A stretch of 46,027 nucleotides of DNA, from positions 1 to 46,027 of the forward strand of contig CAYMQB010000017.1 in NCBI GenBank assembly GCA_964392665.1. Reading direction: 5' to 3'. Position numbers and translations under genes: made by a program. Of this stretch, positions 8,324 through 16,967 are shown one piece after another. The DNA comes from CAYMQB01 sp964392665 (GTDB taxonomy: Bacteria; Hydrothermota; E44-bin80). The notes beneath the pieces were generated by a model. That model had not been told where the DNA came from and did not search any database. It was given only the letters and a program-made list of their open reading frames with translations. The stretch's first letter is position 1; every line of letters starts with the position of its first letter.

Positions 8324-11068
8324 ATGGTTAGAAAACTATTTTTGTGTCTTACAATATCGTTATTATGCGTTTCCTTCATCTCGGCAGCCGATCAGAATTC
8401 AAATACAAAACAACCAGCTTTTCAATCTGCAATGAAATCCATACCGTTTGCACTCAATCCCAATCCATCACTTTCAAAGATTAAAGTTATCCCTCTAGGT
8501 TCACGCTACGACGACAGCTTGTATTTTGGAACACTCGTTGGCTACAATTCCATCGGTCTCACAAGTGCCGGGACATGGGAAGGAGCCATCAGAATGACTC
8601 CAGCGGAGCTCGGTGCGTATGCAGGATGGGAAATAGTAGCTATCAAATTTTACCATTACGATACAACTCCTCTGAACAACGTAATTAAGATTTATGACAA
8701 CGGTTCCTCGACACAGCCGGGTGGCGTATTAACATCAGAAGCTTACACATCCAATGTACCAGAATGGGTTTATGTAGTTTTTACCGATTCTGTCTTGATA
8801 AGTGGTTCTGGCGATCTATGGGCATCTGTAGAGATATACCAGTCTGGTGGTGGTGTATTTCCTTTTGGTGTAGATGCGGGACCAGCGGTTGATGGAAAGG
8901 GAGACTGGGTAATGTTGAGTGGTAGCTGGAGTGAACTTCAGACTTATGGTCTGGATTACAACTGGCAGCTATGTGTATTCGTTAATCAAGGAGGAGGAGA
9001 TCCGGATATTGAATGTAACCCAAACCCTCTTGCTTTTTATGCAAAGGATAATGCAATCATGCTTGAATACACATATAGAAATTATCCCAACAAAATCGAT
9101 AGAGAACTACAACAGAAAATGGAAAGTTCCTCATCAGTTGAACTTATTCCAGTTATTATTGAATTTGATAAGCTAATTGATAGTGATTTTCTACGGAAAT
9201 GCGTAAAAGAAATGTCCAAACCAGAGAGAAGACATTTTACAATAACTACGCTTAAGGGTTTCTCCACAGAATATCAGGCAAATGTGATGAATTACCTGCA
9301 TGAATTAGAAAGCTTCGGAAAAGTTGAAAGGTTAAGCCAGCTATGGTTAACCAACTCCGTTGGGATGAATGCAACAAAAGAAGTAATTTCTGAGGCTGCA
9401 AATTATCCTAATATTGCAGTTATCTGGTTAGATAATAAACTTTCCAAAACAACCGACTACAGAGGTTTAGGTAGTTCTTCGATGGGTCTTCCCGATGGAC
9501 GAGCAATCGTCTGGAATGTTACTAAAATAGATGCAGACGATGTGTGGGGACTTGGATACACGGGTCAAAATATCATTGACGGTCATGTGGATACAGGTGT
9601 AAACTATAACCATGTGGATTTGGCTGACCATCTCTGGGATGGAGGTGGTTCTTATCCTAACCATGGATATGATTTTATTAATAACGATAACGACCCGATG
9701 GACCAAGATGGGCATGGTACCCATACTGCAGGAACCGTAGCAGGTGATGGTACAGCAGGAACGCAAACAGGCGTTGCACCGGATGCGCAGGTTATGTGTT
9801 TGAGGGCAGTTCCAGGAAATCTTTCGGTGTTGCAGAATGCGGTTAACTTTGCGCTTACCCAGAATGCGGATGTACTCAGTATGTCGGCAGGATGGGATAG
9901 TACTGGGGCTGGAGGCAGCTGGAATTACCTGAGCACACAGAATAGATATATGGTAGATAATTGTATGACTGCGGGAGTTGTATTTTCAACGTCGGCTGGT
10001 AATGGTGATGGTTATGGTGGCCATTATGCTGTCCCCTACGACATAGGAATACCTGCTAATAGTCCGGCCCCGTGGTATGGAGGTGAAGGGCACAGTTCAG
10101 TAATGGCAGTAGGTGCTACCAATCAGAGCAACACATTGGCATCATTTTCAAGTCATGGAGCAACCCAGTGGTTCTTCAGCCCATGGTATGAATATCAGTA
10201 TCCAACGGGGCTTATTAAGCCCGATGTCAGTGCACCTGGTGGAAGCCCTGGAATTACTTCTCTTAACTACGCTAACAACAATGGCTATGTGGGAGGATGG
10301 CAAGGAACATCAATGGCATGTCCGCATCTAACAGGTGTAATTGCACTGATGCTTTCAAAAGACCCGTCTCTAACACCCGAGGAACTCGATAGCATCATAG
10401 AATTAACTTGTCTTGACCTTGGTTCTGTCGGAAGGGATAATTACTTTGGAGCAGGGCTGATAAATGCTCTTAATGCTGTAAATGCAATTGGCAGTGCTTC
10501 TGTAACAGGTAATTTCTACTGCAAGAATGTAGGAACAGCGACACTGATAGTGACGAATATTACAAAAGCCGCTTCCTGGATAACTTCGGTTTCACCCACA
10601 GCTTTCAACGTTGCAGTCGGTGATTCACAGGGTGTAGGAGTTATTATAGACACATCAGGATTGTCGCCCGGGAATTACTATGATACGCTCTGGATAACAT
10701 CGAATGACCCTGATGAGAACCCATACCCAGAAGTTGTGATACTATATCATGGCACTGGTGTCAATGAAACCCCTGTTGTAAAAATTGTTCCTGTAAATTG
10801 TTTTGTGAGATGCAATCCGAATCCAGCAAGAAATTCTACTTCTATCAATTTCGTTATTCCGAAGAAAGCCGATGTTTCGCTTGGACTATATGATGTATCA
10901 GGCAGAAAGGTATCCTCTATTGCACAGGGAGAATTCAGCATTGGAAATCACAAATTGTCTTGGAATAGAAAAGGAAAAGCAGGAGTTAGAATACCACAGG
11001 GTATTTACTTCATAAAAATGCAAGGAGAAGGAATAAACGCTAAGGGAAAACTAATACTCCTTGATTAA
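8324..11068 (+). CDS. Secreted subtilisin-like (S8) protease with C-terminal sorting domain
   Basis: Exported serine endopeptidase of about 914 residues. The start at 8324 is chosen over an upstream GTG at 8282 because AAGGAGGGG precedes it and the signal peptide begins at MVRKLFLCLTISLL. The order is signal peptide, a beta-rich domain of unknown type (about 45-225), a propeptide-like region, the S8 catalytic domain, a beta-sandwich segment (WITSNDP), and a C-terminal domain. The catalytic triad reads Asp423 (VDTGVN), His464 (GHGTHTAG) and Ser663 (GTSMACPH). The final 80 residues, from NPNPARNSTSINF to the GIYFIKM strand, match Por/type IX-like secretion sorting domains. This fits surface delivery, but no translocon gene is visible besides the PorV-like barrel at 25.3 kb. 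Confidence 0.9.
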   Translation: MVRKLFLCLTISLLCVSFISAADQNSNTKQPAFQSAMKSIPFALNPNPSLSKIKVIPLGSRYDDSLYFGTLVGYNSIGLTSAGTWEGAIRMTPAELGAYAGWEIVAIKFYHYDTTPLNNVIKIYDNGSSTQPGGVLTSEAYTSNVPEWVYVVFTDSVLISGSGDLWASVEIYQSGGGVFPFGVDAGPAVDGKGDWVMLSGSWSELQTYGLDYNWQLCVFVNQGGGDPDIECNPNPLAFYAKDNAIMLEYTYRNYPNKIDRELQQKMESSSSVELIPVIIEFDKLIDSDFLRKCVKEMSKPERRHFTITTLKGFSTEYQANVMNYLHELESFGKVERLSQLWLTNSVGMNATKEVISEAANYPNIAVIWLDNKLSKTTDYRGLGSSSMGLPDGRAIVWNVTKIDADDVWGLGYTGQNIIDGHVDTGVNYNHVDLADHLWDGGGSYPNHGYDFINNDNDPMDQDGHGTHTAGTVAGDGTAGTQTGVAPDAQVMCLRAVPGNLSVLQNAVNFALTQNADVLSMSAGWDSTGAGGSWNYLSTQNRYMVDNCMTAGVVFSTSAGNGDGYGGHYAVPYDIGIPANSPAPWYGGEGHSSVMAVGATNQSNTLASFSSHGATQWFFSPWYEYQYPTGLIKPDVSAPGGSPGITSLNYANNNGYVGGWQGTSMACPHLTGVIALMLSKDPSLTPEELDSIIELTCLDLGSVGRDNYFGAGLINALNAVNAIGSASVTGNFYCKNVGTATLIVTNITKAASWITSVSPTAFNVAVGDSQGVGVIIDTSGLSPGNYYDTLWITSNDPDENPYPEVVILYHGTGVNETPVVKIVPVNCFVRCNPNPARNSTSINFVIPKKADVSLGLYDVSGRKVSSIAQGEFSIGNHKLSWNRKGKAGVRIPQGIYFIKMQGEGINAKGKLILLD

Positions 11069-11084
11069 GGGATCAGCAGTAACC

Positions 11085-11115
11085 AAAAAGGGGAGTGTTT
11101 AACACTCCCCTTTTT
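11085..11115 (+). terminator. Strong intrinsic terminator after the subtilisin gene
   Basis: A nearly perfect palindrome with arms of A5 G4 AGTG and CACT C4 T5 lies 16 nt after the stop codon. The U-tract follows on the plus strand. It separates the protease from the next gene. Confidence 0.9.
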
Positions 11116-11142
11116 CAATGATATTAAGGGTCTCGTCTCAAA

Positions 11143-12135
11143 ATGAAAAAGATCAAAGCGGTTGCACTATTTTCAGGTGGACTTGACAGTTTGCTTGCTG
11201 TGAAGACCATGCTTGATTTACAAATTGAAATGCATGCGATAACTTACATAACACCGTTTTATATGCCCAGCAGGAGACACATTAAGGATATTCAAGAGGC
11301 TGCCGGGAAATATGGTATAAGTCTGAAGTTTAAAACATTCGGCAGGGAATACATCGAATTAATTAAACATCCAAGGTTCGGCTATGGCAAGAATATGAAC
11401 GCGTGCGTAGATTGCAGGATTCTAATGCTTAAGGAAGCAAATAGATACCTGGAGGAAATAGGCGGACAGTTTATAATTACTGGAGAAGTGCTGGGAGAAA
11501 GACCAATGACACAGAATAAGAAAGCGTTGATGTTAATTGAAAGGGAATCTGATCTTTCAGGAAAAATAATCAGACCACTCTCAGCGAAAGTCCTGAAAGT
11601 AACAATTCCGGAAGAAAATGGTTTAGTAGATAGAGAGAAATTGTTTGGGTTTCAAGGTCGTTCAAGAAAAGCACAGATAGAACTGGCAGGAAGTTTCGGA
11701 ATACAGAACTACCCAACTCCAGCCGGAGGGTGTCTTCTCACAGACTTGATGTTTTCAAGGAAACTCAGAGATGCATTCAAGCATAATGAATGCTCTTTAA
11801 GACAAATTACGATTCTTAGATACGGGAGACATTTCAGATTAAAAGGTGGTGCGAAGGTTACAGTTGGAAGAAACGAGAAAGAGAATGGCATTATTCTTTC
11901 ACTATCTACAGCTGAAGATATTTGTATGGAAGTAGAAACATTTGTTGGTCCCATCGCATTACTACAAGATTCGAGAAGTAAAGATGATGTTAGAATAGCA
12001 GCGTCAATATGCCTTAGATATAGTGACTGCCCGGAAGAAAAAGGAAATGTCAACTACTGGAAAGATAAGAAAAAATCAAAATCTGTGAAAGTTGAAAAAA
12101 TAGAGAAGAAAAACTTAGATAAATTGCGTATTTAG
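11143..12135 (+). CDS. PP-loop ATPase, ThiI/MnmA-like tRNA thiolation enzyme
   Basis: A 330-residue protein with an N-terminal ATP-pyrophosphatase P-loop, SGGLDSLLAV (about residues 11-20). The family adenylates a tRNA base and replaces oxygen with sulfur. Further marks are the Cys pair CVDC, the VLGERPMTQNK segment and the PTPAGGCLLTD motif typical of the ThiI/MnmA-like group that carries a C-terminal DUF814-like domain. Whether it makes 4-thiouridine or another thiolated base cannot be decided here. There is no clear Shine-Dalgarno sequence close to the ATG. The neighbour on the other strand ends 11 bases away (convergent). Confidence 0.75.
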   Translation: MKKIKAVALFSGGLDSLLAVKTMLDLQIEMHAITYITPFYMPSRRHIKDIQEAAGKYGISLKFKTFGREYIELIKHPRFGYGKNMNACVDCRILMLKEANRYLEEIGGQFIITGEVLGERPMTQNKKALMLIERESDLSGKIIRPLSAKVLKVTIPEENGLVDREKLFGFQGRSRKAQIELAGSFGIQNYPTPAGGCLLTDLMFSRKLRDAFKHNECSLRQITILRYGRHFRLKGGAKVTVGRNEKENGIILSLSTAEDICMEVETFVGPIALLQDSRSKDDVRIAASICLRYSDCPEEKGNVNYWKDKKKSKSVKVEKIEKKNLDKLRI

Positions 12136-12145
12136 ACTGTAGAAT

Positions 12146-13291
12146 TCACGATTGCCCGGCATATCTAATAATCATTTTCTTGTCATTTGGTTTTATCTTT
12201 AGGAAGAATATCCCGATGTCAAAAGTTCCCTTTTCCTTTACTTCAAGGCGAACAACCCTTGCCGTCGCAGTTATTTGTTTTCTTTTGAACGGAGGAGTGA
12301 AAGTTATTTCGATGATTGAAGATATGGGAAGAGGTTTTTTGTCTTCGAACAATAATCCTCCACCACCAACGTTTTTTATTTTTGCCTTTTTTTTTGTTTT
12401 CTTGTCAACAATTGTGTACGATACATTCCAATCAGCGGAAATGCGAGCAAATTCCCTTTTCTCTTTGAAGAAGATATAAACTTTGTTTTTTCCATCGTTC
12501 TTTGCCCTAAAAAGGGCCGTATCAGCATTTTCGATCAATTCCTCTGGACTATTGCCGTCTACACCGAAAGTTGCTATGCCTGCGCTAACCGTGGTGTGGT
12601 ACTTTCCTTTTTGCAGGAAATTTTTCTTTGCAACACTTCTCCTCAGCCTTTCTGCGGCTATTACCGCTTTTCGACCTCTTGTTTCTGGTAGTATAACTAC
12701 AAACTCATCGCCACCAAATCTACAGGCATAATCTACTTCACGAAGAGCATTTCGTATGATGTTTGCTACGCTCCTAAGAACTTTATCACCGAAAGTATGA
12801 CCCTTAAAGTCATTACACTTCTTAAAATCATCGATATCAATAAACATTATGGAGAGATCCTGGCTGTATCGTTTTGACCTTTGGACCTCTCTGTACAGAG
12901 TTTCAATAAAAAAGCGTTTATTATAAAGCCCAGTAAGGTCATCCGTTATTAAGGATTTTTCGATTTTCTCAAAGATTTCTATTTCTATTATCTTCGGATT
13001 TTTAATTTGTCTGTTGATGGATATGAAGTAATCCAGCATTGCAACCCTTAAAGCAACATTCCTTTTCAGCGTTTTACTCATACTCTGTCTGTGTTTAAGG
13101 ATTTCAGACCATGTTTTTTCTGCTTCTTTCGGATCTATCTCCAGGTGAGTGAAGACCTTAAGCAGATTCGAAAACACCCTATCGCCATCCTGTGTCATTA
13201 TTGCCTTTATTTTATCAAGTAACCATACCTGTGTTTTCTCGTCCTCTTCAAGTAGGTTAATTATTTCATTGAATATAGGACTCTTTTTCAT
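12146..13291 (-). CDS. GGDEF diguanylate cyclase fused to a PilZ domain
   Basis: A 381-residue cytoplasmic protein that should make cyclic di-GMP and bind it. After an N-terminal helical region (1-115) comes a GGDEF domain with an intact active site RFGGDEF (193-197). The inhibitory I-site RxxD is present as REVD at 184-187, exactly five residues before it. The C-terminal part (about 278-381) is a PilZ domain: KREFAR supplies the RxxxR part, and NVGGGGL stands where D/NxSxxG is usual, so the Ser is replaced by Gly. No membrane segment is seen. A Shine-Dalgarno sequence (AAGGAAGGAAG) precedes the ATG. It is the obvious local source or sensor of the ligand for the riboswitch at 28.5 kb. Confidence 0.9.
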   Translation of the reverse strand: MKKSPIFNEIINLLEEDEKTQVWLLDKIKAIMTQDGDRVFSNLLKVFTHLEIDPKEAEKTWSEILKHRQSMSKTLKRNVALRVAMLDYFISINRQIKNPKIIEIEIFEKIEKSLITDDLTGLYNKRFFIETLYREVQRSKRYSQDLSIMFIDIDDFKKCNDFKGHTFGDKVLRSVANIIRNALREVDYACRFGGDEFVVILPETRGRKAVIAAERLRRSVAKKNFLQKGKYHTTVSAGIATFGVDGNSPEELIENADTALFRAKNDGKNKVYIFFKEKREFARISADWNVSYTIVDKKTKKKAKIKNVGGGGLLFEDKKPLPISSIIEITFTPPFKRKQITATARVVRLEVKEKGTFDIGIFFLKIKPNDKKMIIRYAGQS

Positions 13292-13495
13292 ATTACTTCC
13301 TTCCTTTTTTTAAAGCCATTGGGTCATATCTTCATTCATTTATTCTTCATCCTCCAATGTTTCTTTTACCATTACTGTTCTGCAAGGATTGTCATTCTGA
13401 ATTTATTTAAGAATCTCTGTGCATTTCCGTTTTCACCGATACTCCGTTTCACTCCTCTCTCGTTTCTCGTGCTGTTTGCTATTCGCTGCCCTTAT
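13292..13495. other. Intergenic stretch between tRNA-Sec and the GGDEF-PilZ gene
   Basis: Part of a 488-nt gap between the GGDEF-PilZ gene and enolase that holds the tRNA-Sec (13496-13587), one repeat arm (13390-13417) and the enolase terminator. A plus-strand open frame at 13319-13537 runs into the tRNA and has no recognisable protein, so I do not call it. I see no clear terminator between the tRNA and the GGDEF-PilZ gene. Confidence 0.5.
13390..13417. repeat. Degenerate copy of a dispersed 28-bp palindrome arm
   Basis: The 28-nt segment beginning TGTCATTCTGAATTT and ending AAGAATCTC matches, with substitutions, the arm at 44947-44974 (TGTCATGCTGAACTTG...). It belongs to the same dispersed repeat family, here as a single arm. 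Confidence 0.6.
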
Positions 13496-13587
13496 TGGCG
13501 GAGGTGTGTAGGAATCGAACCTACCGTCCCCGTCTGAGGACAACTGGATTTGAAGTCCAGTAGAGACACCAGCCCCTATCCACCTCC
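13496..13587 (-). tRNA. selC: tRNA-Sec (anticodon UCA)
   Basis: A 92-nt tRNA including an encoded CCA. Read on the minus strand, the acceptor stem is GGAGGTG/CACCTCC plus a possible G-A eighth pair. The D arm has a 6-bp stem (AGGGGC/GTCTCT) and a 4-nt loop. The anticodon arm CTGGACTTCAAATCCAG matches the arm I recall for E. coli selC and presents UCA. There is a long variable arm (GTCCTC/GGGGAC with loop AGAC) and a T arm GTAGGTTCGATTCCTAC. The long D-stem, tight D-loop and long variable arm are diagnostic for selenocysteine tRNA. It decodes in-frame UGA with SelB and a SECIS element; selA, selB and selD are not in this window. Confidence 0.95.
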
Positions 13588-13733
13588 ATTTCTACTTTAC
13601 ACCCAAAAATAAAACCAGGAACTCAAATCCATTTCCCAGTTTTGTTGAATATTCTCTCATTATTGAGCCCTATGTCTGAATCACGCTTTACATTAAGAAA
13701 TTAATATAAACCATATTTCGTAACTCGTCAAGG

Positions 13734-13755
13734 AAAAAAGCGGGGTGAAAGCCCG
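13734..13755 (-). terminator. Intrinsic terminator downstream of enolase
   Basis: On the minus strand a CGGG/CCCG stem with a 7-nt loop is followed by CTTTTTT, about 25 nt past the enolase stop codon. Confidence 0.65.
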
Positions 13756-13779
13756 TTTTGTCGTTTTTGTGGATGCTAT

Positions 13780-15078
13780 CTATTGCTCCCCAAATGCTGT
13801 TAGAAAAGAATTTCTTCCGGCATACACGGCTTTTTCACCCAGTTGTTCTTCGATTCTCATAAGTCGGTTGTATTTTTCAACTCTCTCTCCACGACAGGGT
13901 GCACCGGTCTTTAATCTTCCTCCTCCCATGGCAACGGTAAAATCGGAAATAAAGGAACTGACTGTTTCTCCGCTTCTATGGGAAACAACAAAACCCCAGT
14001 TATTTTTCTTTGCCAGATTAATGGCTTCGATTGTTTCGGTAATAGTGCCAACCTGGTTGATTTTGATAAGAACTGAATTTGCAGCTTTTCTTTTAATTCC
14101 TCTCTTGATTCGCTCGACATTTGTAACAAAAAGGTCATCGCCTACAAGTTCTATATGGTTACCAATTTTCTTATTGAGTTTTCTCCAACCTGCCCAGTCG
14201 TCTTCTGCAAGTCCATCCTCGATGGATATAATCGGATACTTTCGGACAAGGTTCTGGTAAAGCTCGATCATTTCTTCGGCGATGAGTTCTTCATTTTCTA
14301 TCCTGAGTCTGTATTTTGATTTAATGAAAAAGCAGCTTGCTGCAATATCAAGGGATATTCCTATTTGTTTACCTGGACTGTATCCAGCTTTTTCGATTGC
14401 ATTTATAATAAGCTCGATGGGTTCCTCATTGGAGTTAATAGTAGGAACAAATCCACCTTCATCTGCTACGCTTATACTTAGTCCTCTATCCCTCAGGATT
14501 TTTTTCAAAGTGTGGTATGTTTCGCTTGCCCATCGTAATGCCTCTCTTACGTTTTTCGCACCATAGGGGACAATCATATATTCTTGAAAATCGGGTCCTT
14601 GCATAAGGGTATGAACACCACCGTTGATTACATTGATCATTGGAACTGGAATTTTAATGGTATTGGAATCGGCAAGATATTCGTAAAGGTGAACCCCGCA
14701 AGCTTTTGATGCGGTTCTTGCGATAGCCATAGATACTCCGCATATTGCATTTGCACCAAGTTTGCCTTTATTCTGAGTTCCATCCAGTTCACACATAAGT
14801 TCGTCAAGTTCTTTCTGTGCCGTGATGTCTTTTCCCTGCAATGCAGGTCCTATAATTGAGTTAATGTTCCTTACTGCATTTAATACGCCTTTTCGACCAA
14901 AGCGCTTAGAATCTTTGTCTCTCAATTCCACTGCTTCATGTGTGCCCGTTGAAGCTCCAGAGGGTACTGACTCAAACCCGATAATACCCGAATTCAGTTC
15001 GATTTCTACTTCGATAGTTGGATTTCCTCTGGAATCCAATATTTCTCTTCCCCTTATCGATTTTATTGGTTCTTTCAT
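13780..15078 (-). CDS. eno: Enolase (phosphopyruvate hydratase)
   Basis: Glycolytic enzyme that interconverts 2-phosphoglycerate and phosphoenolpyruvate, Mg-dependent and cytoplasmic. Its 432 residues match the bacterial length. Family motifs: GNPTIEVE near the N-terminus, SGASTGTHEAVELRD, the metal site SIEDGLAEDDW, the catalytic Lys in LIKINQVGT, and SHRSGET. A strong AAGGAGG precedes the ATG. Only 18 nt separate it from the upstream metallo-hydrolase, so the two probably form one transcript, ended by the terminator at 13734-13755. Confidence 0.97.
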   Translation of the reverse strand: MKEPIKSIRGREILDSRGNPTIEVEIELNSGIIGFESVPSGASTGTHEAVELRDKDSKRFGRKGVLNAVRNINSIIGPALQGKDITAQKELDELMCELDGTQNKGKLGANAICGVSMAIARTASKACGVHLYEYLADSNTIKIPVPMINVINGGVHTLMQGPDFQEYMIVPYGAKNVREALRWASETYHTLKKILRDRGLSISVADEGGFVPTINSNEEPIELIINAIEKAGYSPGKQIGISLDIAASCFFIKSKYRLRIENEELIAEEMIELYQNLVRKYPIISIEDGLAEDDWAGWRKLNKKIGNHIELVGDDLFVTNVERIKRGIKRKAANSVLIKINQVGTITETIEAINLAKKNNWGFVVSHRSGETVSSFISDFTVAMGGGRLKTGAPCRGERVEKYNRLMRIEEQLGEKAVYAGRNSFLTAFGEQ

Positions 15079-15096
15079 ATTGAATAACCTCCTTAT

Positions 15097-15765
15097 TCAT
15101 TTACTACAGAACTCTACCAATGATTTTTTCCCGTGGTTTAAAACCATCCTGCAATCGTTTGGAAGCAGCATATCAAATTCGAGTTCAGACAGTTTCTTCA
15201 AAGATTCAAATTCCTTGTTATGATTGATTGTATAAGGATTCGGTTTCTTAAGCTTTCCAAGTGTATAAGGGACCGTATCCCCGCAAAATAGAAGTTTTCG
15301 GTTTTTAAGATAGAGTGAGATGCTTCCTTTCGTATGACCTGGTGTGTGATACACAACAAGGTTATCTATTATATCACCATTCTTAAGTTTTTTATTCACT
15401 TTCACGCTTTCTTTTCGAAAAACAAGTTCGGTTACGAAAAGTAGCAACTTCACCCACCATGATCTATTCATTTTGTAAGAATGTTCTTTACCTTCTATAA
15501 TTGGTGCATCATTAGAGTGCGCGGCAATCTTTGCCCCGGTGAGTTTTTTGAGTGCACGCGCATTTCCTTTATGATCGATATGGTGATGGGTGAGTATGAT
15601 TAGTGTGAGTTCATCGGGTTTCCTGCCTATACTGCGAATGAAATGGATAATGCGTTTTGCCTGACACGGGAAACCTGTGTCTATTAAAGTTAGGTGTTTA
15701 CCAACAAGAAGGAAAGCACGATTGAATAGGAGTTTTATGGAAAAAACGTTTTTCACTATTTCCAT
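15097..15765 (-). CDS. Metallo-beta-lactamase-fold hydrolase
   Basis: A 222-residue hydrolase of the metallo-beta-lactamase superfamily. The metal site HHHIDH (LTHHHIDHKGN) is intact, with further ligands in HTPGHTKG and FCGDTVP. It is of the short glyoxalase II-like or lactonase-like type, and the substrate cannot be deduced. There is no obvious Shine-Dalgarno sequence. A possible promoter (TTGATT, 17 nt, TAATGT) ends 6 nt before the ATG, which would make this another leaderless candidate, though the -10 box is poor. It precedes enolase by 18 nt. Confidence 0.8.
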   Translation of the reverse strand: MEIVKNVFSIKLLFNRAFLLVGKHLTLIDTGFPCQAKRIIHFIRSIGRKPDELTLIILTHHHIDHKGNARALKKLTGAKIAAHSNDAPIIEGKEHSYKMNRSWWVKLLLFVTELVFRKESVKVNKKLKNGDIIDNLVVYHTPGHTKGSISLYLKNRKLLFCGDTVPYTLGKLKKPNPYTINHNKEFESLKKLSELEFDMLLPNDCRMVLNHGKKSLVEFCSK

Positions 15766-15875
15766 AAGGAAACATTACCACATTTTACCTAAAAAATCAA
15801 CCCCGTAGCTTCAATCGTCAAAAAAATGTAAGTTTTTTTAGTTTCATAAATCAAATACTAAACGACAGATTTTTC

Positions 15876-16541
15876 TTATTTTTGAATTTCAACCAATGTC
15901 CCGAATTCCACAATATCGAACAACTCTATTATGTCCTCGTTTTTCATTCTTATGCAGCCGTGAGATGCCGCTTTACCAATTAGTCCTTCTTCCTGCGTAC
16001 CATGAATGTAGATGTGTCTTTTGTATGAATCAATTCCCTGCCCTTTATTAATGCCTTTTTGTAATCCTTCTAAACGTAGTATGCGTGTCGTTATGAAGTC
16101 CATTTCGACATCGGTGCTGTCCGTATAAATTTGTGTTATCTTCCCTCTGTCGGGTCCATAATTAAGAATCGTTCCTGGCTTTTTGCCTTTACCTGTTTTC
16201 TTTGCAATACGATGAGTACCCAGGGGCGTTCTGTTGCTTCCTGCTTTATTTCCGATACCATACTTTGAGGATGAAATGGAATATGCTCTGACGATTTCAT
16301 TCCCCTTGACCAGATAAAGTTTCTGATTTAAGATACTTATAATTATCGCAAACTGGCTGGATGTCAGACCGAATTGGCTTTGCAGTTTCTCTATGGATGT
16401 TTCGCGCTGAAAGAAGCTATTCTCATCTCCAAGTGATTGTTTTTTAATCCGTTTCTTAGGTGAGTCATTTGAACAATTCATAAGGAAAACGAGAGAAAAT
16501 AGTAAAAAAGATAAGGGCATAAATACCTTCTTCAATCTCAT
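15876..16541 (-). CDS. L,D-transpeptidase (YkuD) lipoprotein
   Basis: A 221-residue envelope enzyme predicted to cross-link or modify peptidoglycan through 3-3 linkages or protein attachment. A lipoprotein signal with lipobox FLMNC (Cys at about residue 23) places it in a membrane facing the periplasm. The YkuD domain (about 60-220) carries the catalytic signature HGTQ...ASHGCIRM with the nucleophilic Cys in SHGCIR. SSKYGIGNKAGSNRTPLG is the usual substrate-side loop. There is no Shine-Dalgarno sequence; the promoter lies so close that the transcript is likely leaderless. Confidence 0.9.
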   Translation of the reverse strand: MRLKKVFMPLSFLLFSLVFLMNCSNDSPKKRIKKQSLGDENSFFQRETSIEKLQSQFGLTSSQFAIIISILNQKLYLVKGNEIVRAYSISSSKYGIGNKAGSNRTPLGTHRIAKKTGKGKKPGTILNYGPDRGKITQIYTDSTDVEMDFITTRILRLEGLQKGINKGQGIDSYKRHIYIHGTQEEGLIGKAASHGCIRMKNEDIIELFDIVEFGTLVEIQK

Positions 16542-16549
16542 CTACATTT

Positions 16550-16577
16550 ATCATATAGAAAAAAAGAAAAATGTCAA
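16550..16577 (-). promoter_or_regulatory. Promoter of the L,D-transpeptidase gene
   Basis: On the minus strand, TTGACA (16577-16572), a 16-nt spacer and TATGAT (16555-16550) lie 8 nt before the ATG at 16541. The expected start site is only one or two bases before the ATG, so the leader is essentially absent. Confidence 0.65.
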
Positions 16578-16666
16578 GAGCGAAATTCAAACCAGAAAAA
16601 TCAGAAGCTATGCACTGACATTTTCTTCCTATCACCGCGAATTCATTTCAGGGTCTCTGAAAAATC

Positions 16667-16716
16667 GAGATGCTGAAACCCTGAACTTACTCAGGGCAGG
16701 CTTAGTTCAGCACGAC
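16667..16716. repeat. Degenerate copy of the dispersed palindrome, with insertion
   Basis: GAGATGCTGAAAC at the left and GTTCAGCACGACA at the right reproduce the two ends of one arm of the 44.9-kb repeats, with about 20 extra bases between. It lies in the 426-nt gap between the L,D-transpeptidase and TrpB2 genes. The rest of this gap holds only the two divergent promoters; I see no gene in it. Confidence 0.5.
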
Positions 16717-16865
16717 AGTTGTCATAGTGGCAGGTCAGGATTCAATACAACGGGTGGAGATTGTTTTATCTACTCGATATGAGAAAGAACCATATTGTCT
16801 GAATAACAACTTAGATTATTAATTGATAATTAACATGCGATTACACTTTAAAAGAAATAAAAAGA

Positions 16866-16894
16866 TTGACAACGTATGAATTTGCCTGTATAAG
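16866..16894 (+). promoter_or_regulatory. Promoter of the TrpB2-type gene
   Basis: TTGACA (16866-16871), a 17-nt spacer and TATAAG (16889-16894) are visible. This predicts a leader of about 65 nt ending in AAAGGAGG, 5 nt before the ATG at 16968. I saw no trp attenuator or T-box in the leader. Confidence 0.75.
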
Positions 16895-16967
16895 AATTAA
16901 TTAAGTTGATAAATGCAGTCCTTAGGTTACTGTTATCAGAAAAACTTACAACATAAAAGGAGGTACA

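Noticed and set aside
12180..12731. Plus-strand open frames opposite the GGDEF-PilZ gene
   Set aside because: Shadows of a gene with intact motifs on the minus strand.
13319..13537. Plus-strand open frame of 72 codons near tRNA-Sec
   Set aside because: It runs into the tRNA gene, crosses a repeat arm and resembles no protein; a chance frame.
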